Shown in pieces: positions 36,855 through 39,738 of a DNA stretch of 39,738 bases. Each line of letters starts with the position of its first letter. Positions within the stretch are counted from its first letter, which is position 1. Below the pieces are notes generated by a model. The model was given only the letters and a program-made list of their open reading frames with translations. It did not search any database and was not told the DNA's origin. The translations under genes and the position numbers were made by a program. The stretch is from the IMG/VR virus record IMGVR_UViG_3300038701_001473, positions 1 through 39,738 of that record; one strand, 5' to 3'. This DNA comes from a virus.

Positions 36855-37147
36855 CCCGCCCCAAAGATAACAGCCGCTTGGAAGCATTGCGTGACCAAGT
36901 TGCTATGGAGCACCTAGTGCGCACGCTCGACAACAATGCGTTTTTCTGCGCAGCGCAATACGGTACGACACCAGAAATACGTCAAACTTATATCCGCCAG
37001 TACGCGGACAATGCTTTCAGGGCCGCTGACCAATTTATGGCGGCACGTGAACGCACGGAACAAGAGCGCGTTCCGATTGACTATAGGCCGTCGAAACAGG
37101 GGCCATGGAAGCCCGGGGAAGCCAGCACACAGGAGCCATCATCATGA
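36851..37147 (+). CDS. Hypothetical protein, 98 aa
   Basis: No family recognised. Helical N-terminal two-thirds (SRLEALRDQVAMEHLVRTLD, IRQTYIRQYADNAFRAADQF) and a Pro/Gln-rich tail. Overlaps both neighbours by four bases. Confidence 0.6.
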   Translation: MTRPKDNSRLEALRDQVAMEHLVRTLDNNAFFCAAQYGTTPEIRQTYIRQYADNAFRAADQFMAARERTEQERVPIDYRPSKQGPWKPGEASTQEPSS

Positions 37148-37428
37148 CACTAGCAGATAAAGCGCGTGAGGCGCTAAAAGAAGACAGCGTCACCGTTTTA
37201 ATGGAGTACGGCATAGAGTTCGCACGCACAGTCATAGCAGCGGAAGCGTTGGCGGATGCACTGGACGAGGAACGGGTAAGGCATCGCGAGCACAACCACC
37301 TTATAACATCCGGCGTTAAGGTGGGTCGGGCTGTTGAGATATCCGCGCGGGCGTCATGGATAGAGGCGCAGAAAATCACAGACAAGGCCCTAGACGCCTA
37401 CCGCAAAGCAACGGAGCCATTATCATGA
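37144..37428 (+). CDS. Hypothetical helical protein, 94 aa
   Basis: No family recognised. Almost all helix (TLADKAREALKEDSVTVLME, ARTVIAAEALADALDEERVR, IEAQKITDKALDAYRKATEP). ATGA overlaps fix the frame. Confidence 0.6.
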   Translation: MTLADKAREALKEDSVTVLMEYGIEFARTVIAAEALADALDEERVRHREHNHLITSGVKVGRAVEISARASWIEAQKITDKALDAYRKATEPLS

Positions 37429-37907
37429 ACGATGTAACGGAAGCAGTGTTTCAGGCTGCGGTTGATCAGGCAAAGAAGGATTTCCCCTACTCCATCGGCA
37501 TGCACGAAATGATGATCATCCGGTCCGCCCTTTCAGCCTCCTCCCATGCAGAACGGGTGAAGGAGATGCAAGCCGAACGCGACGAAGCCCTAGCCCACAT
37601 CAAGGTGCTGGAAAAACAGCTCCAGTCTATAGTTTATTCAGCCTCAAACGCACCAAAAAAACACGGCTTTTACGGAGTTGTGAAGCATGTGGCCTTCAAT
37701 GAACCACACCTGTCTAGGCTTAAGGAAGCCCTCTCTCGATCCCCCAGCCAATCCCTAGCAGAGCACGACAAGCGTGTGAGGGCTGAGGAACGGGAAAGGT
37801 GCGCACAGGTAGCGGATGAAATGGCCATGCACTCAATGAACGACGATGTGATTGAAGCTGCGCAGATGATTGCAGCAGGCATCCGCCAATCAAAGGAGGG
37901 TCAGTGA
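37425..37907 (+). CDS. Hypothetical coiled-coil protein, 160 aa
   Basis: A central heptad-like helix (ERVKEMQAERDEALAHIKVL) and a C-terminal pattern VRAEERERCAQVADEMAMHS ... IAAGIRQS that is common in phage proteins of unknown function. Overlaps neighbours by ATGA and TGATG. Confidence 0.65.
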   Translation: MNDVTEAVFQAAVDQAKKDFPYSIGMHEMMIIRSALSASSHAERVKEMQAERDEALAHIKVLEKQLQSIVYSASNAPKKHGFYGVVKHVAFNEPHLSRLKEALSRSPSQSLAEHDKRVRAEERERCAQVADEMAMHSMNDDVIEAAQMIAAGIRQSKEGQ

Positions 37908-38725
37908 TGGTGGATGTTGAAACCTTGGTTTCCGCAGCAGCCGAAAAAGCAGCCTTGGCCATCGACATTTTTAATCCACAAGCCATTGTGACAATGGTTT
38001 CAGGCGGGCGCGATAGCGCTGCAACCCACGCGCTGGCTGTGGAGCTAGGCTTGCCAGTTACACTATCCATCCACGGGCGGACGGGTTGCGGCATCCAGCA
38101 AACAACCGATTGGGTTCAGGCCAACTATGGCACCGATGCACCCTTAATAGTCGCTGATGCTGGTGACGCATACGAAAAATATGTTCTGCGGAAAGGTTTT
38201 TTCGGGAAGGGCATAGATGCACACGCATTCGCTTATCGCGTGCTAAAGGCGCAGCCCTTTCGGAAAGCCGTTTCCGCTAACCTGCGGAATGGCAAGAGGG
38301 GCGTGCGTGTAATGCTTTTGAATGGTGCTCGCAAAAGCGAAAGCGAAAACCGTCGCAAGCATTTGCGCCGTGCTCGCCCCGATCCAGCGCAACAAGGCAA
38401 TGTTTGGTTCAACCTCATACACGATTGGACCGCCGAGGACCGGGACGCCTACCTTGCCAGCCGCAACGTGCCGATCAATCCAGTAGCGCAACAACTTTGC
38501 CGATCTGGTGAGTGTATGTGCGGCACAATGCAAACACACGGTGAACGCCTAGAAGCCGCCGCGTTGTACCCCGAATGGAACAAGTGGCTCACCGACCTAG
38601 AGACAGAAGCCCGTCGCTTGCACGGTTGGGGCTGGGGCGAAATGATGCCTAAACCAACAGACAAAAACCAAGGCGAATTGTTTATGCCGATGTGTGTAGA
38701 TTGTGGAGGCCAGGATGCAGCGTGA
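37907..38725 (+). CDS. PP-loop ATPase, PAPS-reductase/DndC-like, with Cys cluster
   Basis: 272 aa. PP-loop SGGRDSAA at residues ~32-39 (SGGxDS), followed by ALAVELGLPVTLSIHG. Later LLNGARKSESENRRKHLRRA matches the R-x-x-E-S/R-x-R region of PAPS reductase-like enzymes. Cysteines in LCRSGECMCGTMQ and MCVDCGG could hold an iron-sulphur cluster. The family adenylates or reduces sulphur substrates; some members modify DNA or tRNA. The phage substrate is unknown. AAGGAGGG lies six bases before the ATG at 37907. Confidence 0.82.
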   Translation: MVDVETLVSAAAEKAALAIDIFNPQAIVTMVSGGRDSAATHALAVELGLPVTLSIHGRTGCGIQQTTDWVQANYGTDAPLIVADAGDAYEKYVLRKGFFGKGIDAHAFAYRVLKAQPFRKAVSANLRNGKRGVRVMLLNGARKSESENRRKHLRRARPDPAQQGNVWFNLIHDWTAEDRDAYLASRNVPINPVAQQLCRSGECMCGTMQTHGERLEAAALYPEWNKWLTDLETEARRLHGWGWGEMMPKPTDKNQGELFMPMCVDCGGQDAA

Positions 38726-39059
38726 AGAAGCACCAACTTATTGGGCTGAGATTTGTCTTGCGGGCGATCTTTCGCAGGCCAAACACGCCTGTCGTGAGTT
38801 TTGCGAGCGCGGTCTATGCGTGACGGTCACTCCCACGAGCTACATCTACACGGGCGGCGAAGAATTGGGCGTGATCGTTCGGCTGATCAATTATCCGCGC
38901 TTTCCAATGGAGGCGGATGAGATTGCGACGACAGCGCTTGAATTGGCCGAGCATCTAAAGGTGGCACTTTATCAAGATAGCGTGAGCGTTGTATTGCCAG
39001 ATCGAACTGTTTGGATGAGCCGCCGCGCCCCCACCCAACCCCATAAGAGAGAGGAATAG
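38715..39059 (+). CDS. Hypothetical conserved phage protein, 114 aa
   Basis: Reads MQREEAPTYWAEICLAGDLS, then QAKHACREFCERGLCVTVTP, TSYIYTGGEELGVIVRLINY, PRFPMEADEIATTALELAEH. The pattern is recognised from many phages as a small protein of unknown function. Overlaps the PP-loop gene by 11 nt, with GGAGG before its ATG. Last gene of the plus early operon. Confidence 0.8.
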   Translation: MQREEAPTYWAEICLAGDLSQAKHACREFCERGLCVTVTPTSYIYTGGEELGVIVRLINYPRFPMEADEIATTALELAEHLKVALYQDSVSVVLPDRTVWMSRRAPTQPHKREE

Positions 39060-39065
39060 CGCCGC

Positions 39066-39293
39066 CTAGGTCAGCGTGTGTGAGGTCTTGACGGGCTTAT
39101 CCTCTTTGGGCTGGTAGACTTCTTCCATGCCAAGGCCAAAGAGGCGTTCAAAACATGCGCGGCCAAGCCATAGCACTTCCTCTGTGCTCATGTGGTGCAG
39201 CCGTCCGTCGCGGGTTTTAAGCCATAGCGAACCGTTTTCGCGGAACACGTGGGGCTTGGGATCGGCGCAGCGATTGCCGTTTTCATCAATCAT
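39066..39293 (-). CDS. Hypothetical protein, 75 aa
   Basis: No family recognised (IDENGNRCADPKPHVFRENG, SLWLKTRDGRLHHMSTEEVL, WLGRACFERLFGLGMEEV). It is divergent from the next gene and convergent with the last early gene, with an AGGTCA leader. Small single-gene transcript. Confidence 0.6.
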   Translation of the reverse strand: MIDENGNRCADPKPHVFRENGSLWLKTRDGRLHHMSTEEVLWLGRACFERLFGLGMEEVYQPKEDKPVKTSHTLT

Positions 39294-39305
39294 TGGTTTG
39301 ACCTG

Positions 39306-39333
39306 TTGACTTAAGGGTCATTAGCCCTATATT
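39306..39333 (+). promoter_or_regulatory. Strong sigma70-like promoter at the junction
   Basis: TTGACT (39306-39311), 16-bp spacer, TATATT (39328-39333). It drives the 39375 gene and, across the circular junction, the HTH gene at 24. AGGG-tcattag-CCCT between the boxes is a candidate operator. Confidence 0.8.
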
Positions 39334-39337
39334 GAGA

Positions 39338-39363
39338 CTATGGGCAAGGAAGCCCGCTCATAG
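39338..39363 (+). promoter_or_regulatory. 5' UTR hairpin
   Basis: CTATGGGC (39338-39345) pairs with GCCC (39352-39355) and CATAG (39359-39363) around an AAGGAA loop, ending at the AGGAG ribosome site for ATG 39375. It could control translation. Confidence 0.5.
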
Positions 39364-39374
39364 GAGATAGACGG

Positions 39375-39647
39375 ATGAATAAGCTAACCGACCGCCACAA
39401 GGCCGCCCTTGTTGCAATCGCATCTATGCCAAATCAAATAACAACCGGATACGATTTAAAGTGTAAAGGGCTAGGCCACACCGGCACCTTGCGACAACTC
39501 GCCAGCAGAGGTCTGGTCGCACCAATCGGACGTGGCCACATGGCCTTCCCTCAGAACGGCACCTATGCACTGACTAAAAATGGCAAAAAGCTTGCATCCA
39601 ACATTGCCAGCCTACAGCGCATTGAGAACGCCAATGACCCCGCTTGA
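39375..39647 (+). CDS. Winged-helix-like small protein, 90 aa
   Basis: The pattern TDRHKAALVAIASMPNQITT, GYDLKCKGLGHTGTLRQLAS, RGLVAPIGRGHMAFPQNGTY and ALTKNGKKLA is that of a small winged-helix DNA-binding protein: three helices and a beta-hairpin wing. Overlaps the HTH gene across the junction. Likely a regulator; target unknown. Confidence 0.7.
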   Translation: MNKLTDRHKAALVAIASMPNQITTGYDLKCKGLGHTGTLRQLASRGLVAPIGRGHMAFPQNGTYALTKNGKKLASNIASLQRIENANDPA

Positions 39648-39736
39648 GTTCAAGCAGCACCGGGCGCGGCTCGGCCTAACACAGGCCGGGCTTGCTGCGC
39701 TTTGGAACATGGGTAGTAATGGCGGGCGCACTGTGC
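39611..39736. repeat. Terminal direct repeat (right copy)
   Basis: Identical to 1-126. Bases 39737-39738 (tt) differ from 127-128 (gg). Unique genome length is therefore about 39,610 bp. Confidence 0.9.
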
Positions 39737-39738
39737 TT
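39634..39738 (+). CDS. Partial second copy of the HTH gene (assembly overlap)
   Basis: The first 105 bases of the HTH gene at 24-263, cut off by the window end. It is the same gene, not a duplicate. Confidence 0.85.
   Translation, partial: MTPLEFKQHRARLGLTQAGLAALWNMGSNGGRTVL

Noticed and set aside
1-39738. Integrase, lysogeny module, tRNA genes, CRISPR arrays or insertion sequences
   Set aside because: No tyrosine or serine integrase motifs, no regular short-repeat array, no transposase, and no convincing tRNA T-loop were found on either strand. HTH genes alone do not prove temperate life.

Overview
The window is one complete tailed-phage genome, essentially circular as assembled. Bases 1-126 recur at 39611-39736, so the unit length is about 39,610 bp, and the last two bases (tt) do not match. 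Short-tailed (podovirus-like) morphology is inferred from a P22/SU10-type portal and capsid, an adaptor plus beta-propeller nozzle-like pair, several large internal virion proteins, and no tail tape-measure or sheath. No integrase, DNA polymerase or RNA polymerase gene was recognised, so the phage should depend on host replication and transcription enzymes. The gene set and moderately high GC resemble phages of Alphaproteobacteria, but the host cannot be proven from the sequence.

Layout. (1) 25.6 kb down to 0.2 kb, minus strand: the late operon. In transcription order it holds tiny membrane proteins, small and large terminase, portal, scaffold, major capsid protein, a glycosyltransferase, adaptor, nozzle-like protein, a GNAT-like protein, three internal virion proteins, a two-domain peptidoglycan hydrolase, tail fibre/collar proteins, the lysis cassette (lysozyme, holin candidate, Rz/Rz1, a second small membrane protein), a metallophosphoesterase, and a GIY-YIG/XRE fusion. 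Two plus-strand genes (10.09-10.68 kb) sit inside this operon as a moron-like island. (2) 25.7-27.2 kb, plus strand: a control region with a promoter, two paralogous 63-aa HTH proteins, repeated DNA blocks and about 0.5 kb of gene-free, hairpin-dense DNA. (3) 32.8 down to 27.3 kb, minus strand: early replication genes, namely a Cro/YdaS-like HTH, a DnaA domain IV-like protein, a RusA-like resolvase, a replication-initiator-like protein, SSB, small accessory proteins and a possible late regulator. (4) 32.9-39.06 kb, plus strand: a tightly overlapping early operon with Gp157-like, Rad52-like, NinB-like, HNH-like and PP-loop (PAPS-reductase-like) proteins plus many small unknowns. (5) 39.3 kb across the junction to 0.26 kb: a promoter driving two small DNA-binding-type proteins.

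Together, host replication proteins are probably recruited by the DnaA-like and O-like proteins. Recombination (Rad52, NinB, RusA, SSB, HNH) would make or resolve concatemers for packaging by the terminase. Virions carry peptidoglycan-degrading internal proteins, and lysis uses a lysozyme with an unusual C-terminal membrane segment, a holin candidate and overlapping spanins.

The least explained parts are the duplicated HTH/structured-DNA unit at 26.0-27.15 kb, the operator-like palindrome cluster at 0.51-0.57 kb, the antisense moron at 10.1-10.7 kb, and at least four embedded 30-34 aa membrane miniproteins.
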